In this document: positions 20,255 through 29,916 of the stretch, piece after piece
How the letters are laid out: every line of letters begins with the position of its first letter
How positions within the stretch are numbered: position 1 is the first letter of the stretch
Origin: Arthrobacter subterraneus
GTDB taxonomy: Bacteria; Actinomycetota; Actinomycetes; Actinomycetales; Micrococcaceae
Assembly (NCBI RefSeq): GCF_900099735.1
Contig: NZ_FNDT01000011.1
Location: forward strand, 1 to 64,000
Direction of reading: 5' to 3'
Length of the DNA stretch: 64,000 bases
Program-made: the position numbers and the translations under genes
Notes under the pieces: generated by a model
What the model was told of the DNA's origin: nothing
Databases searched by the model: none
The model's input: the letters and a program-made list of their open reading frames with translations, nothing else

Positions 20255-20914
20255 GTGCGTAAGGTTTTTCAGGCGGAGCTTCACCAGATCGGCGAAGAAC
20301 TCATCGAGATCTCGAAGCTGGTTGAAGAGGCCATGCAGAAGGCCACCACGGCGTTCGAGGGAGCGGATACCGAACTGGCGCAGGAAGTCATCGCCGCCGA
20401 CGCGCGCATCGACTTCCTCCAGAACGATCTCGACGAGCGCGCCATCGACGTGCTCGCCCTGCAGGGGCCGGTGGCCAGCGACCTGCGGATGATCGTGGGC
20501 GCGCTGCGGATGAGCGCGTCGCTTGAGCGGATGGGCGATCTTGCCCGGCACATCGCCCAGCTGGCACGTCTGCGCTTCCCGGAGAACGTGATCCCGGAAA
20601 GCATCCGGCCCACCTTCATTGAACTGGCGCAGCTGGACATCGCGATTGCCCACAAGGTCACCGAACTCCTCGAAACCCGGAATCTCGAACTCAGCAACGA
20701 GATCTATGCCCACAACTCCCGGATCAACGAGCTGCACGCCGGAGTCTTCAAGGCAGTGGCCGCAGCAGACTGGAATGCGTCCGCCCCGACCACCGTTGAC
20801 GTCACGCTGGCCAGCCGCTACTTCGAGCGCTTCGCTGACCACGGTGTATCGGTGGCCCGGAAGGTCACCTACCTCGTGACCGGCGAATGGCAGCCCAGCG
20901 CTCCGCTGAACTAG
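20255..20914 (+). CDS. phoU: Phosphate signaling complex protein PhoU
   Basis: Negative modulator linking phosphate uptake to the SenX3/RegX3 kinase; 219 residues from GTG 20255, with AAAGGA about 8 nt upstream. It is all-helical, with the two PhoU three-helix repeats. Motifs are DARIDFLQNDLDERAI, SASLERMGDLARHIAQLA and YFERFADHGVSVARKV, where the acidic E/D positions are the family's metal-cluster ligands. Divergent from senX3-regX3. The preceding frame-open residues (MLSRTAHL...) are non-family and rejected. Confidence 0.94.
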   Translation: MRKVFQAELHQIGEELIEISKLVEEAMQKATTAFEGADTELAQEVIAADARIDFLQNDLDERAIDVLALQGPVASDLRMIVGALRMSASLERMGDLARHIAQLARLRFPENVIPESIRPTFIELAQLDIAIAHKVTELLETRNLELSNEIYAHNSRINELHAGVFKAVAAADWNASAPTTVDVTLASRYFERFADHGVSVARKVTYLVTGEWQPSAPLN

Positions 20915-20927
20915 CACCACCCAAAGA

Positions 20928-20970
20928 ACGACGGCGGCCCGCCTCCTTCCCGGAGGCGGGCCGCCGTCGT
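20928..20970. terminator. Bidirectional hairpin between phoU and gpmA
   Basis: A 19-bp perfect stem (20928-20946 with 20952-20970) and 5-nt loop between the convergent phoU and gpmA stop codons. No T-run; stability alone suggests a terminator serving both genes. Confidence 0.85.
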
Positions 20971-20989
20971 CTGAATGCCGGTCTGGCTG

Positions 20990-21745
20990 CTAGTGCTTGG
21001 CCTTGCCCTGGTTGGCTACCGCCTCGATGGCTGCGGCAGCGGCGTCCGCGTCAAGGTAGGTACCGCCGGCCTTGACCGGCTTGAGGTCCTCGTCCAGTTC
21101 ATACACGAGCGGGATGCCCGTAGGGATGTTGAGCGCGGCGATGTCCGCGTCGCTGATGCCGTCGAGGTGCTTGACGAGCGCGCGCAGCGAATTTCCGTGG
21201 GCAGCGATAAGGACGGTCTTGCCGGCCTTGATGTCTGCGCTGATATCCGACTCCCAGTACGGCAGGAACCGCTCGAGGACGTCCTTCAGGCACTCCGTGC
21301 GGGGCACATCATCGCCGAGGTCCGCGTAACGCGGGTCATTGGCCTGCGAATACTCGCTCGAATCGTCGAGGGGCGGCGGCGGGGTGTCATAGGAGCGGCG
21401 CCATTCCATGAACTGCGCCTCGCCGTACTCTGCGAGCGTCTGCGCCTTGTCCTTGCCCTGGAGCGCACCGTAGTGGCGCTCATTGAGGCGCCAGTTGCGC
21501 TTGACGTCGATCCAGCTGCGGTCTGCTGCCTCAAGCGCGAGGTTCGCGGTGATGATGGCGCGCTTCTGCCGCGAGGTGTAAACGATGTCCGGCAGGATGT
21601 CATGCTCAACGAGCAGCTCGCCGCCGCGAACGGCTTCCTTGCGTCCGAGTTCCGTCAGTGCCACGTCCACCCAGCCTGTGAAAAGGTTCTTTTCATTCCA
21701 CTCGCTTTGGCCATGGCGCAGCAGGATCAGTTTGTAAGAAGTCAT
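20990..21745 (-). CDS. gpmA: 2,3-bisphosphoglycerate-dependent phosphoglycerate mutase
   Basis: Glycolytic/gluconeogenic interconversion of 3- and 2-phosphoglycerate; 251 residues. The phosphohistidine motif [10 protein letters not shown] has His11, followed by [27 protein letters not shown] and [14 protein letters not shown] with the second catalytic His. As in Mycobacterium, gpm lies beside senX3-regX3, here with phoU between them. Confidence 0.96.
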   Translation of the reverse strand: MTSYKLILLRHGQSEWNEKNLFTGWVDVALTELGRKEAVRGGELLVEHDILPDIVYTSRQKRAIITANLALEAADRSWIDVKRNWRLNERHYGALQGKDKAQTLAEYGEAQFMEWRRSYDTPPPPLDDSSEYSQANDPRYADLGDDVPRTECLKDVLERFLPYWESDISADIKAGKTVLIAAHGNSLRALVKHLDGISDADIAALNIPTGIPLVYELDEDLKPVKAGGTYLDADAAAAAIEAVANQGKAKH

Positions 21746-21852
21746 GGCCCAAGTCTGCCGTATTTGGCCACGAGGGGCACATACTGCGCGCTCACCGGCC
21801 CTTTCATTACCCGTAACCCGACGCGCGCAAGCATTGCCCGTAATCTTGAACG

Positions 21853-22650
21853 GTGCCAGTACGAAAGCCCGGGAAGCCGGTGGGAGCGATCACCCGCGGC
21901 ACCACCAATCCCAACCGGCTGCGGCGGATGGACCGCTGGCTGGCCGGTCCGCATGCGTGGCGTATCCGTGCGGCGGAAGATCCCCTGGTGGTGGACCTCG
22001 GTTACGGCGCGACGCCGGTCACCGCCGTCGAGCTCTTCACCCGCCTGCGTACGGTGCGCAGCGACGTCGAGGTGGTGGGCGTCGAGATCGACCCGGAGCG
22101 CGTCCGCGCCGCCCTCCCCCTGCAATGTCCCGGGCTCAGCTTTGTACAGGGCGGATTCGAGGTGCCGCTGGATGGGCGGCGGCCCTCCGTGGTCCGGGCG
22201 TTCAACGTCCTGCGTCAGTACAGGGAGGACGAGTATCCGGCCCACTGGGACCTGGTGCGCGGGCGGCTGTCCGAACACGGCCTGTTCATTGACGGGACCT
22301 GCGACGAGATCGGGCGCCGCGCTACATGGGTTGCCCTCGGCGTGGACGGTCCGCTCTCGCTCAGCATTTCCCTGCGGTTCGGTGGTTTCGGGGTGCCGTC
22401 GGATGTGGCGGAGCGGCTGCCGAAGGCGCTGATTCACCGGAACGTGCCCGGTGAGCGGGTGTTCGATTATCTGCAGGCGCTCGACCGCGCGTGGCTGGAT
22501 GCGGCACCGCTGGGCTCCTTCGGCAACCGGCAGCGCTGGCTGCGAATGTGTTCGGCCATGGCGGACGCCGGCTGGCCGCTGGTCGACGGTCCGGCCCGGT
22601 GGCGTCTGGGTGAAATCACTGTTGCGTGGGATGCGGTGGCGCCCGGCTGA
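21853..22650 (+). CDS. Class I SAM-dependent methyltransferase-like protein, substrate unknown
   Basis: A 265-residue protein. The Rossmann-like core shows a glycine motif [16 protein letters not shown] near 50-65 and an acidic motif [10 protein letters not shown] about 25 residues later, typical of motifs I and II of SAM-dependent methyltransferases. The catalytic-loop motif IV is not obvious, so activity is uncertain. GTG 21853 is preceded by TAATCT at 6 nt and no Shine-Dalgarno sequence, so it is probably leaderless. Divergent from gpmA. Substrate cannot be deduced. Confidence 0.8.
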   Translation: MPVRKPGKPVGAITRGTTNPNRLRRMDRWLAGPHAWRIRAAEDPLVVDLGYGATPVTAVELFTRLRTVRSDVEVVGVEIDPERVRAALPLQCPGLSFVQGGFEVPLDGRRPSVVRAFNVLRQYREDEYPAHWDLVRGRLSEHGLFIDGTCDEIGRRATWVALGVDGPLSLSISLRFGGFGVPSDVAERLPKALIHRNVPGERVFDYLQALDRAWLDAAPLGSFGNRQRWLRMCSAMADAGWPLVDGPARWRLGEITVAWDAVAPG

Positions 22651-22692
22651 ACGGCGCCGGATAGACGGGACCCTGCGAGTGGCCGGTCAGCC

Positions 22693-23016
22693 TTACCAGG
22701 GACCGTAGGGGCCGCTGCTGCCCTGGACTTCGCTCACCGCAGGCTTTACGTCCGCAAGGTAGACGCAGGCGGCAATGATCGCAGCGAGCTGCAGCAGTCC
22801 GAACAGGCCGATGCCGCCGAAGAGGGCGGTCAGCGCTCCGATCGCGGCCGCACCGGCGGTCAGGCCGAGCCAGAAGCTCTTGGTGCGTTTGAAGGTGGCT
22901 TCGAAGGACGCGGGCTTTCGCTGGATGCAGTCAATGAACGCCCACAGTTCAATGCCGAGCGCAACGTACCCCAGGACTCTGAAGAGCCACATTTCGGTCA
23001 AAAGCACAAGTTCCAC
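22693..23016 (-). CDS. DUF2516-family small membrane protein
   Basis: A 107-residue membrane protein with an N-terminal hydrophobic helix (LFRVLGYVALGIELWAFIDCI), a short loop (QRKPASFEATFKRTKSFW) and two further hydrophobic segments, a pattern I recognise as the actinobacterial DUF2516 family. Function unknown. The GTG start at 23016 follows TAGGCT by 6 nt. That hexamer overlaps the stop codon of the preceding cystathionine-synthase-like gene, so the gene may have its own promoter there. Confidence 0.75.
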   Translation of the reverse strand: MELVLLTEMWLFRVLGYVALGIELWAFIDCIQRKPASFEATFKRTKSFWLGLTAGAAAIGALTALFGGIGLFGLLQLAAIIAACVYLADVKPAVSEVQGSSGPYGPW

Positions 23017-23025
23017 GGAATCAGC

Positions 23026-24171
23026 CTAGCCGTTATTCGGCGCGGATGAGAGCGCCGCCTCGAGGTCAGCCCAGAGGTCCTCGACGTTTTCGATGCCGAC
23101 GGACAACCGGACCAGCGCCTCAGGCACCGTCTTCGGTTCACCGGGCTGGCGCCGTCGTCGTTCTATCAGGGACTCGACACCGCCAAGGGAGGTGGCAGGC
23201 AGCCAGAGGCGGACCGCCTCCACGAGGGCGTCGGCGGCGTCCCTGCTCTCCAGTTCGATGCTGATGATGCCGCCGTAGCCCTTGAGTTGGGCGGTGGCGC
23301 GCTCATGGCCGGGATCGTTCGGCAGCCCCGGGTAGCGGATGCGCGTCACCGAGGGATGGACTTCCAGCCGGCGCGCGAGTTCCAGTGCGTTGGCCTGGCT
23401 GCGCTCCATCCGCAGCGCGAGGGTGCGCAGTCCGCGCAGCGCGAGCCACACCTCGAACGGGCCGGCAATCGCGCCGTGCAGTGTGCGGTAGGTTGCCAGC
23501 TCGGCGCGCATCGCGGCATCCGAGGTCACCAGGGCGCCCAGGACCACGTCGGAGTGGCCGGCCAGGTACTTGGTGACGGAGTGGAGCACTACGTCGGCGC
23601 CATAGTCCAGCGGCCGGCTCACCAGCGGTGTGTTGAAGGTGTTGTCGACGACGACGGTGGCGCCGGCTGCCTTGGCGGCGGCGGCCAGAACCGCGGTTTC
23701 GGCGACCTCAAGCATCGGGTTGGTGGGGCTTTCGAGCCACAGCATGTCAGCGCCGTCGAGCTGCCCGAGGACCTGCGAGGTGTCGGCGATATCCACCTGC
23801 CGGACCGTCAGACGGCCCCGGGCTTCCTCGGCGAGCGCCAGCGAGACAGACCCGCCGTACGCATGCCGCGGGATCACCACCATTCCCCCCGCCGGGACGA
23901 GGGACAGCGCCGCAGCGGCCGCTCCGAGACCGGAGGCGAAGGTGAGAGCCGGCAGCGCCGCGCCCTCAAGCTCGGCAAGCGCCTCCTCGAAGGGGTCCCA
24001 GGTGGGGTTGGACATGCGCGCGTAGATGCGGTCGGAGCCGACGGGTGGAGCGGTCTCGTGGAAGGTCGACGAGAGCACGATCGGCGGATTGACCGGGGAA
24101 TCGTGGTTCCGTGGCGGGCGGCCCGCTGCGACGGTGATCGTATCCGGGGCGAGGTGCGCGTGCTGGGTCAT
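23026..24171 (-). CDS. Cys/Met-metabolism PLP-dependent enzyme (cystathionine gamma-synthase-like)
   Basis: Fold-type I PLP enzyme of the MetB/MetC family; 381 residues. The PLP lysine lies in LHSVTKYLAGHSD near residue 200. WLESPTNPMLEVAE, VDNTFNTPLVSRPL and ATSLGGVESLIERR are signature stretches. It could be a cystathionine gamma-synthase, a cystathionine gamma-lyase or a methionine gamma-lyase; motifs do not separate these. ATG 24171 follows TAACCT by 6 nt with no Shine-Dalgarno sequence. Divergent from tmk. Confidence 0.88.
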   Translation of the reverse strand: MTQHAHLAPDTITVAAGRPPRNHDSPVNPPIVLSSTFHETAPPVGSDRIYARMSNPTWDPFEEALAELEGAALPALTFASGLGAAAAALSLVPAGGMVVIPRHAYGGSVSLALAEEARGRLTVRQVDIADTSQVLGQLDGADMLWLESPTNPMLEVAETAVLAAAAKAAGATVVVDNTFNTPLVSRPLDYGADVVLHSVTKYLAGHSDVVLGALVTSDAAMRAELATYRTLHGAIAGPFEVWLALRGLRTLALRMERSQANALELARRLEVHPSVTRIRYPGLPNDPGHERATAQLKGYGGIISIELESRDAADALVEAVRLWLPATSLGGVESLIERRRRQPGEPKTVPEALVRLSVGIENVEDLWADLEAALSSAPNNG

Positions 24172-24338
24172 TCGATCAGGTTAGTTGGTGCGGGCACGGC
24201 CCTGACGCATCGGGCGGGCGCTTGTTACATCTCAGGTGGGTTATTTGTGCCCACTTGATGCGCAGTTCCCCTCCGCTGCGGATGCATCAGTCCACAGGCG
24301 CTATGCGGTCTGTCAGGGTCAGTCGGTAGGCTGATCCA

Positions 24339-24986
24339 GTGACATCCCAGACTCCCCGCCCTTCCCGCGGCATGTTCCTTGCCTTCGAGGGCGGCGACAG
24401 TGCCGGCAAGTCCACGCAGGCCGCGCGGCTCGCCGAGTCGCTTGAGGCTGAGGGCTACACCGTGGTGCGCACGCGTGAGCCCGGCGGAACGGAAATCGGC
24501 GAGAAACTGCGTTCGCTTGTCCTCGACCACGGGCATGGCCATATCGACGCCCGCACGGAGGCTCTCATCTTCGCTGCGTCCCGCGCCGCCCACGTACACC
24601 AGGTAATAATGCCCGCGCTGGCCCGCGGCGACGTTGTCATCTGTGACCGCTATATCGACTCCTCCGTTGCCTATCAGGGGGTGGGCCGGGGGCTGGGCGC
24701 GCAGAGCGTTCTCGACCTCAACCTGTGGGCCGTTGAAGACCTGCGTCCGGATCTCACCGTCCTGCTGGACGTTGACCATGTGGAGGGCCGTGGCCGCCGA
24801 ACCTCCACAGCCGCACCGGAAGACCGCATGGAATCCGAGCCCGACTCCTTCCACGAACAGATCCGGGCTGCGTTCCGCCAGCAGGCCGCCTCGAACCCCG
24901 GGCAGTATCTGGTGCTGAACGCCTCGGACCCGGTCGGCGTCCTCGCGAAGACCATCCTCGAAGCAGTACGGGACCGCCTGGCATGA
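24339..24986 (+). CDS. tmk: Thymidylate kinase
   Basis: Phosphorylates dTMP to dTDP; 215 residues. P-loop FEGGDSAGKST at 16-26, DR(E/Y) motif as REPGGTEIGE (about 46-55), and CDRYIDSSVAYQG for the base/ribose region. A lid region rich in Arg (GRGRRTSTAAPEDRME) follows. The GTG start at 24339 is preceded by TAGGCT at 6 nt, another candidate leaderless gene. Overlaps holB by 4 bases (ATGA), an order conserved in many bacteria. Confidence 0.95.
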   Translation: MTSQTPRPSRGMFLAFEGGDSAGKSTQAARLAESLEAEGYTVVRTREPGGTEIGEKLRSLVLDHGHGHIDARTEALIFAASRAAHVHQVIMPALARGDVVICDRYIDSSVAYQGVGRGLGAQSVLDLNLWAVEDLRPDLTVLLDVDHVEGRGRRTSTAAPEDRMESEPDSFHEQIRAAFRQQAASNPGQYLVLNASDPVGVLAKTILEAVRDRLA

Positions 24987-26146
24987 GCGTCTGGACCTTC
25001 CTCACCGGCCAGGCCGCCGCCGTCGAGCAGTTGCGCCGCGCCGCGGCCGCCGAGCAGCCCAACCATGCCTGGCTGTTCACCGGCCCTCCGGGATCGGGAC
25101 GTTCCAACGCCGCGCGGGCCTTCGCCGCCGCGCTGCTCTGCGACCGACCGCTGCTCGAGGATCGGGGCTGCGGCGAGTGCAAGGCCTGTACGACGGCGCT
25201 GGCCGGCTCGCACGCCGATGTCACCAACGTGACCACCGAGAAGGTCACCATCAGCATTGACGAGGCCCGTGAACTGGTGCGGAAGGCGCAGGACAAGCCA
25301 TCCACCGGCAGGTGGCGCGTGATCATCGTCGAAGATGCCGACCGCATGCAGGAACGCAGTACCAACGTCCTGCTGAAGGCGATCGAGGAGCCTCCCCCGC
25401 GCACCATCTGGCTCCTGTGCGCGCCGAGTCCCGGCGACGTGCTGGTGACCATCCGGTCCCGCTGCCGCTCGGTGAGCCTGCGCGTACCCCCGGTTGAGGC
25501 CGTGACGGAGCTGCTGATCACGCGGGATGGGATCGACCCGGTCATTGCCGAAGCCGCCGCCCGTGCGGCGCAGAGCCATATCGGGGTGGCAAAGCGGCTC
25601 GCCACCGACACCGACGCACGCGAGCGCCGGAACCAGATTGTGCGGCTGCCCCTGAACCTCCGCAGCATCGCCGGCGCCATGAAGGCCGCCGCGGACCTGG
25701 TCAAGCTGGCGGAGGCCGAGGCACAAAGCTCCTTCGAGCAGCGGGACGCCGAGGAAAAGGCGGCACTGCTGGCCTCACTGGGCGCCCCGGATTCGGGCAC
25801 CATCCCCCCGGCAATCCGCTCGCAGGTCAAGCGGCTGGAGGAGGACCAGAACCGGCGGGCCAAGCGGTCGAAAAACGACTACTTCGACCGTGCCCTCACT
25901 GACCTCACGTCCTTCTACCGGGACGTCCTCATGCTGCAGCTGGGCGCCGGCGGGCACCTGGTCAATGAGCCGTTGCGCCCTGAACTTGAACGCTACGCGG
26001 AGCACGGCACGCCTGAGGAGACCCTCGGGCGCATCGAGGCCATCAACAAAGTGCGCACCCGGATCGTTGGAACCAATATCGCCCCCTTGCTGGCCATCGA
26101 AGCGATGGCCGTCAGCCTGTTGCCAGAGAAGGAACTTTCCGCGTGA
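24983..26146 (+). CDS. holB: DNA polymerase III subunit delta'
   Basis: Clamp-loader delta' subunit; 387 residues. The AAA+ region has a Walker A position GPPGSGRSNAARAF in which the usual lysine is Arg, consistent with a delta'-like subunit that does not hydrolyse ATP. A four-cysteine zinc module (GCGECKACTT) and the sensor-1 area follow. VEDADRMQERSTNVLLKAIEEPP is a strong clamp-loader signature. It overlaps tmk at its start and the next gene at its stop (GTGA). Confidence 0.93.
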   Translation: MSVWTFLTGQAAAVEQLRRAAAAEQPNHAWLFTGPPGSGRSNAARAFAAALLCDRPLLEDRGCGECKACTTALAGSHADVTNVTTEKVTISIDEARELVRKAQDKPSTGRWRVIIVEDADRMQERSTNVLLKAIEEPPPRTIWLLCAPSPGDVLVTIRSRCRSVSLRVPPVEAVTELLITRDGIDPVIAEAAARAAQSHIGVAKRLATDTDARERRNQIVRLPLNLRSIAGAMKAAADLVKLAEAEAQSSFEQRDAEEKAALLASLGAPDSGTIPPAIRSQVKRLEEDQNRRAKRSKNDYFDRALTDLTSFYRDVLMLQLGAGGHLVNEPLRPELERYAEHGTPEETLGRIEAINKVRTRIVGTNIAPLLAIEAMAVSLLPEKELSA

Positions 26147-27693
26147 CACACTCCCACCCCGCGCGCCGCTCACCGCTGCGCGCGCTGGCAGGTGCTGCCG
26201 CCGTCGTCGTTGGTCTGGTGCTATCCGGCTGTACAGCGGGTCCGGACACCGGTGCGGTGACCGCGCCTCCCGAGGTGATCGGGGAAGTTCCGGAGGACCT
26301 GCGCGAATTCTACGCACAGGAAGTGACGTGGGAGGAATGCGAGGGCGACGACTTCGCCTGCGCGACGGTGAAGGTTCCGCTGGATTACAGCGACCCGGGG
26401 CGGGCGTCGATCGACATTGCCATGATCCGCCTCGATGCTCCGGGAGACGCGCAGGGCTCGCTCCTGGTGAATCCGGGAGGGCCGGGAGTCTCGGGGTACA
26501 ACCTGGTGCGGGATTCCGCGGCATTCATCCTCAGCGACCGGCTGCGCCAGTCCTTCGATGTGGTGGGTTTTGATCCGCGCGGGGTCAACGAGTCCTCTGC
26601 GGTGGAATGCCTGACCGATGAGGAACGCGATGAAGCCCGCGCGGAGACGCTGCCACCGGATGCCACCGACGCCGAAGCCCTGGAGATCCTGGAAGCGGAC
26701 TCCGCGGAATACGCACAGCTGTGTGCCGAGCGGACCGGCGAACTGCTTGGTCATATCGACACGGTCAGCGCCGCGAAGGATATGGATATTCTGCGCGCCG
26801 TCCTGGGAGACGAGCAGCTGAACTATCTCGGCTTCTCCTACGGCACCCAACTCGGAGCGGCGTACGCGGGGCTGTTCCCCGGCAACGTGGGGCGCTTTGT
26901 GCTGGACGGGGCGGTGGACCCCTCGCTGAGCTCCGCCGAGATCACTGCCGGCCAGGTGGCCGCGTTCGACGAGGCGCTGCGCAACTACGTGGCCGACTGC
27001 CAGAGCCAGAGTGAGTGCCCGCTTCCGGGGAACGTGGACGAGGGCGTGGCAGTGGTGGATGAGCTGTTCGAGTCCGTCGAGGAGAGCCCGATGACGGCCG
27101 CCGATGGCCGCCCGGTCACCATCGGCACCTTCTTCCAGGGTTTTGTGCTGCCGCTGTATGACAGCGCGAGCTGGCCCGCTCTCACCGCGGCGATCGATCA
27201 GGCGCTGCAGGGCGATCCGAGCGAGTTCCTCCGGTTCGCCGATCTCGGCGCTGACCGCTCACCCACCGGCGACTACCTCACCAACTCGGCCGCGGCCTTC
27301 ACCGCCGTCACCTGCCTGGACTACCCGATGCCGGCTGACCCGGGCGTGATGGCTGAGGAAGCGGAGGCGCTGGAGGCATCGTCGGCGGTTTTTGGTGAGT
27401 ACCTCAGCTACGGCGCCCTGGCCTGCAAGAACTGGGCGTATGAGCCGGTGAATGAACCCTCGCCGGCCAGCGCGCCCGGCGCCCCGCCGATGCTCGTCAT
27501 CGGCACCACCGGAGATCCCGCGACTCCCTATGAGTGGTCGCTGGCCCTGGCCGAGCAGCTGGAATCCGCCGTGCACGTCACCTGGGAGGGCCAGGGGCAC
27601 ACGGCCTATGGCCGTTCAGGCGAGTGCATCGAATCCCTGGTGGACGATTTCCTGATTGACGGAACCGTGCCCGAGATGAGCGCCCGCTGCTGA
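26143..27693 (+). CDS. Secreted alpha/beta-hydrolase lipoprotein (tripeptidyl aminopeptidase-like)
   Basis: A 516-residue exported hydrolase. The signal peptide ends in lipobox VLSGC, with Cys30 as lipid anchor. Alpha/beta hydrolase features are the oxyanion segment VNPGGPGVSGY, nucleophile Ser near 232 in GFSYGTQLG, Asp near 458 in GTTGDPATP and His near 485 in GQGHTAYG. The TAP-like C-terminal domain is present. Related proteins release N-terminal tripeptides or hydrolyse esters; the substrate here is not determinable. The GTG start overlaps the holB stop by 4 bases. Confidence 0.9.
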   Translation: MTHSHPARRSPLRALAGAAAVVVGLVLSGCTAGPDTGAVTAPPEVIGEVPEDLREFYAQEVTWEECEGDDFACATVKVPLDYSDPGRASIDIAMIRLDAPGDAQGSLLVNPGGPGVSGYNLVRDSAAFILSDRLRQSFDVVGFDPRGVNESSAVECLTDEERDEARAETLPPDATDAEALEILEADSAEYAQLCAERTGELLGHIDTVSAAKDMDILRAVLGDEQLNYLGFSYGTQLGAAYAGLFPGNVGRFVLDGAVDPSLSSAEITAGQVAAFDEALRNYVADCQSQSECPLPGNVDEGVAVVDELFESVEESPMTAADGRPVTIGTFFQGFVLPLYDSASWPALTAAIDQALQGDPSEFLRFADLGADRSPTGDYLTNSAAAFTAVTCLDYPMPADPGVMAEEAEALEASSAVFGEYLSYGALACKNWAYEPVNEPSPASAPGAPPMLVIGTTGDPATPYEWSLALAEQLESAVHVTWEGQGHTAYGRSGECIESLVDDFLIDGTVPEMSARC

Positions 27694-27775
27694 TTTTGAC
27701 CCGCGAGCTGATGCTCTTATACAGTTATTGCTTGTGGAATGAGCCTTTGAGTTTTTGAAGGGTCACCCGCAACCA

Positions 27776-27848
27776 GCCTCCTTAGCTCAGTCGGTAGAGC
27801 GTCTCACTCGTAATGAGAAGGTCGCCAGTTCGACTCTGGCAGGAGGCT
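27776..27848 (+). tRNA. tRNA-Thr (anticodon CGT)
   Basis: A 73-nt cloverleaf: acceptor GCCTCCT pairs with AGGAGGC, D-arm TAGCTCAGTCGGTAGAGC, anticodon loop ACTCGTAAT flanked by CTC/GAG stem ends, and T-arm GCCAGTTCGACTCTGGC. Anticodon CGT reads ACG (Thr). No encoded CCA; a T-run follows. Confidence 0.97.
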
Positions 27849-27875
27849 CTTTTTGTGCCCTCACACTGATAGCCG

Positions 27876-29777
27876 TCAGGTCCTAAACGCGGTCCGCAGC
27901 CAAACGAAACTGCGGGGCGCAAGTTCAACGCCGTCGTCGAGCGTCTCCTGCTCTCCAGTGACCAGGTTCCCGGCAGTGCGGTTGAAGCCGCACAGGGTTT
28001 CGGCTGGGACCCGCTGGGGCTGGTCCGCGAAGTTCGCCAGCACCAGGATGTTGGTTCCCTCACCCGGCCGCTGGTACCCGAGAACGTGCCGGTTCCCGGT
28101 GTGGAAGTCGACCAACCGAGTACCGGTGAACTCAGGGGTGCCTGAGCGGACGGCAATGAGCTGCTTCAATCCCGTGTAGACCGCACCCTGGGGCGTGGAA
28201 GGATCGGTCCGCTTCGCATAGTTTTCGGCCGGGTAGTGCGGACGGTGAACCCAGCGGCTGTCAGTGTCATGTCCCGGTTCCCCGGCGTAGGCGTAGTCAT
28301 TTTCCTGGGCCACCTCGTCGCCCAGGTAGATCAGCGGGACGCCTCCGGTGCTCAGGATGATGGAGTGAGCGAGGAGGATCCGCTCAACCGCGGCGTCCGG
28401 TTCCTGCTCGATGCCCAGCAGTGACGCCGTGGTACCGGAGATCCGGCAGTCACCGGTCCTGGGGTTGTCCTGGAAAGGAACACCATGTGCAAAGCTTCCG
28501 GGGAAACGGTTGACGTAGAAGGAATTGAGGAACCGGCGGTGTTCGAACCCGTTGATGCCCAGCTCCGCGGCGTCCTCATCGGCGAACGTCCAGCCGATGT
28601 CATCGTGGCTGCGGACGTAGTTCACCCAGGACGTGCCGTCGGGGAGATTGTGCCGGCGCTCGAGTGCCTGTGACAGCAGCGAGACGTCCCGGGTTGCCAT
28701 GGACTCCCAGATCAGCGCCATCTGCAGCGGATTGTAGGAAAGCTGGCACTCTCCCGGATCGATGTACTCCGCCACCTGGTCCGGATGGACGATCGCCTCG
28801 GACTTGAACAGCAACGACGGCGCCGCCAACCGGCAGACCGCGTTGAACGCCTGGAGGAGAAGGTGCGCCTGGGGCAGGTTTTCACAGGTTGTACCAAGCT
28901 GTTTCCAGATGAACGCAACCGCATCCATGCGGAGGATACTGATCCCCTGATTGGCCAGGAACAGCATCTCCTCCGCCATGGCGCGGAAGACCTCGGGATT
29001 GGAGTAGTTCAGGTCCCACTGGTAGCTGTGGAAGGTAGCCCAGACCCAGCGGCCGTCGTCGAGCCGGACGAAGGACCCCGGGTGGTCATCCGGGAAGATC
29101 TCCCGGGCGTGGGTCTCGAATGCGTCCGGCATGGTGCGGTCGGGGAAGATCCAGTAGTAGTCGCTGTAGCGGGGATCGCCCTCCGCGGCCCTGCGCGCCC
29201 ACTGGTGCTCGTTTGAGGTGTGGTTGAAGATGAAGTCAACCACCAGGCTGATGCCCTCGCTGCGGAGCTCCGCAGCGAGGTCCCGGAGTTGCTCCATTGT
29301 TCCCAGTGCAGGGCTGACCTGCCGGTAGCTGGAAACCGCATAGCCGCCGTCGGAATTCGGTTCGGGCGCCAGGAACAGCGGCATCAGGTGCAGATAGGTG
29401 AGGCCCAGCTCCTTGAAGTAGGGGATGCGGGCGCGCACGCCGTCGAGATTATCGGCATACCTGTCCACATAGCAGACCCCGCCCAGCATGCTGTTGGAGG
29501 AGAACCAGGTGGCATCCTGCTCCTGCTTATCGTCGCGCTGCTTCAGTTCGGCCGGGCGGGCAGCCCACGAGCGGGCCGACAGGACCACCAGCTGGGTGAG
29601 CTGGTCGAGCCAGTCACTGCGATCGCCGTACAGGGACTCGAAGAGCCGGTACAGCGTGGGGAAATGCGCGTCGAACCGTCGGTTGAAGTCCAGCCAGTTC
29701 GTCTCGTCCGATTCAGCGTCTGTGCGCACCACATCCCGGATGCGGGAGAACGTCCCATGCAATTCCTGATCGTCCAC
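27876..29777 (-). CDS. Amylosucrase
   Basis: GH13_4 enzyme making alpha-1,4-glucan and fructose from sucrose; 633 residues. A helical N-terminal domain (about 1-90) precedes GGVCYVDRYADNLDGV and the barrel. Catalytic Asp near 284 (LRMDAVAF), Glu near 328 (FKSEAIVH) and Asp near 392 (RSHDDIGW) line up with Neisseria amylosucrase 286/328/393. The GTG at 29777 is chosen because AGGAG lies 5 nt upstream; a 23-residue extension is open. Substrate could instead include related glucosides. It complements the GlgE locus with a sucrose-fed glucan route. Confidence 0.9.
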   Translation of the reverse strand: MDDQELHGTFSRIRDVVRTDAESDETNWLDFNRRFDAHFPTLYRLFESLYGDRSDWLDQLTQLVVLSARSWAARPAELKQRDDKQEQDATWFSSNSMLGGVCYVDRYADNLDGVRARIPYFKELGLTYLHLMPLFLAPEPNSDGGYAVSSYRQVSPALGTMEQLRDLAAELRSEGISLVVDFIFNHTSNEHQWARRAAEGDPRYSDYYWIFPDRTMPDAFETHAREIFPDDHPGSFVRLDDGRWVWATFHSYQWDLNYSNPEVFRAMAEEMLFLANQGISILRMDAVAFIWKQLGTTCENLPQAHLLLQAFNAVCRLAAPSLLFKSEAIVHPDQVAEYIDPGECQLSYNPLQMALIWESMATRDVSLLSQALERRHNLPDGTSWVNYVRSHDDIGWTFADEDAAELGINGFEHRRFLNSFYVNRFPGSFAHGVPFQDNPRTGDCRISGTTASLLGIEQEPDAAVERILLAHSIILSTGGVPLIYLGDEVAQENDYAYAGEPGHDTDSRWVHRPHYPAENYAKRTDPSTPQGAVYTGLKQLIAVRSGTPEFTGTRLVDFHTGNRHVLGYQRPGEGTNILVLANFADQPQRVPAETLCGFNRTAGNLVTGEQETLDDGVELAPRSFVWLRTAFRT

Positions 29778-29857
29778 CAATGCTCCTAGCGCAGGGAATA
29801 CCTTTGCGTTCCATCCTTGCAGACACGGCGGACCGGTCACCGTCAATGACGCACAAA

Positions 29858-29903
29858 GGCCGAAGCCACCCGCGCAGCCGAGGCTGCGGAGGTGGCTTCG
29901 GCC
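29858..29903. terminator. Hairpin after the aldo/keto reductase gene
   Basis: A 13-bp outer stem (29858-29870 with 29891-29903) and an inner GCAGCC/GGCTGC stem, located just past the aldo/keto reductase stop on the minus strand. Also upstream of the amylosucrase start. Confidence 0.75.
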
Positions 29904-29916
29904 GTGTCAGAGGCTC

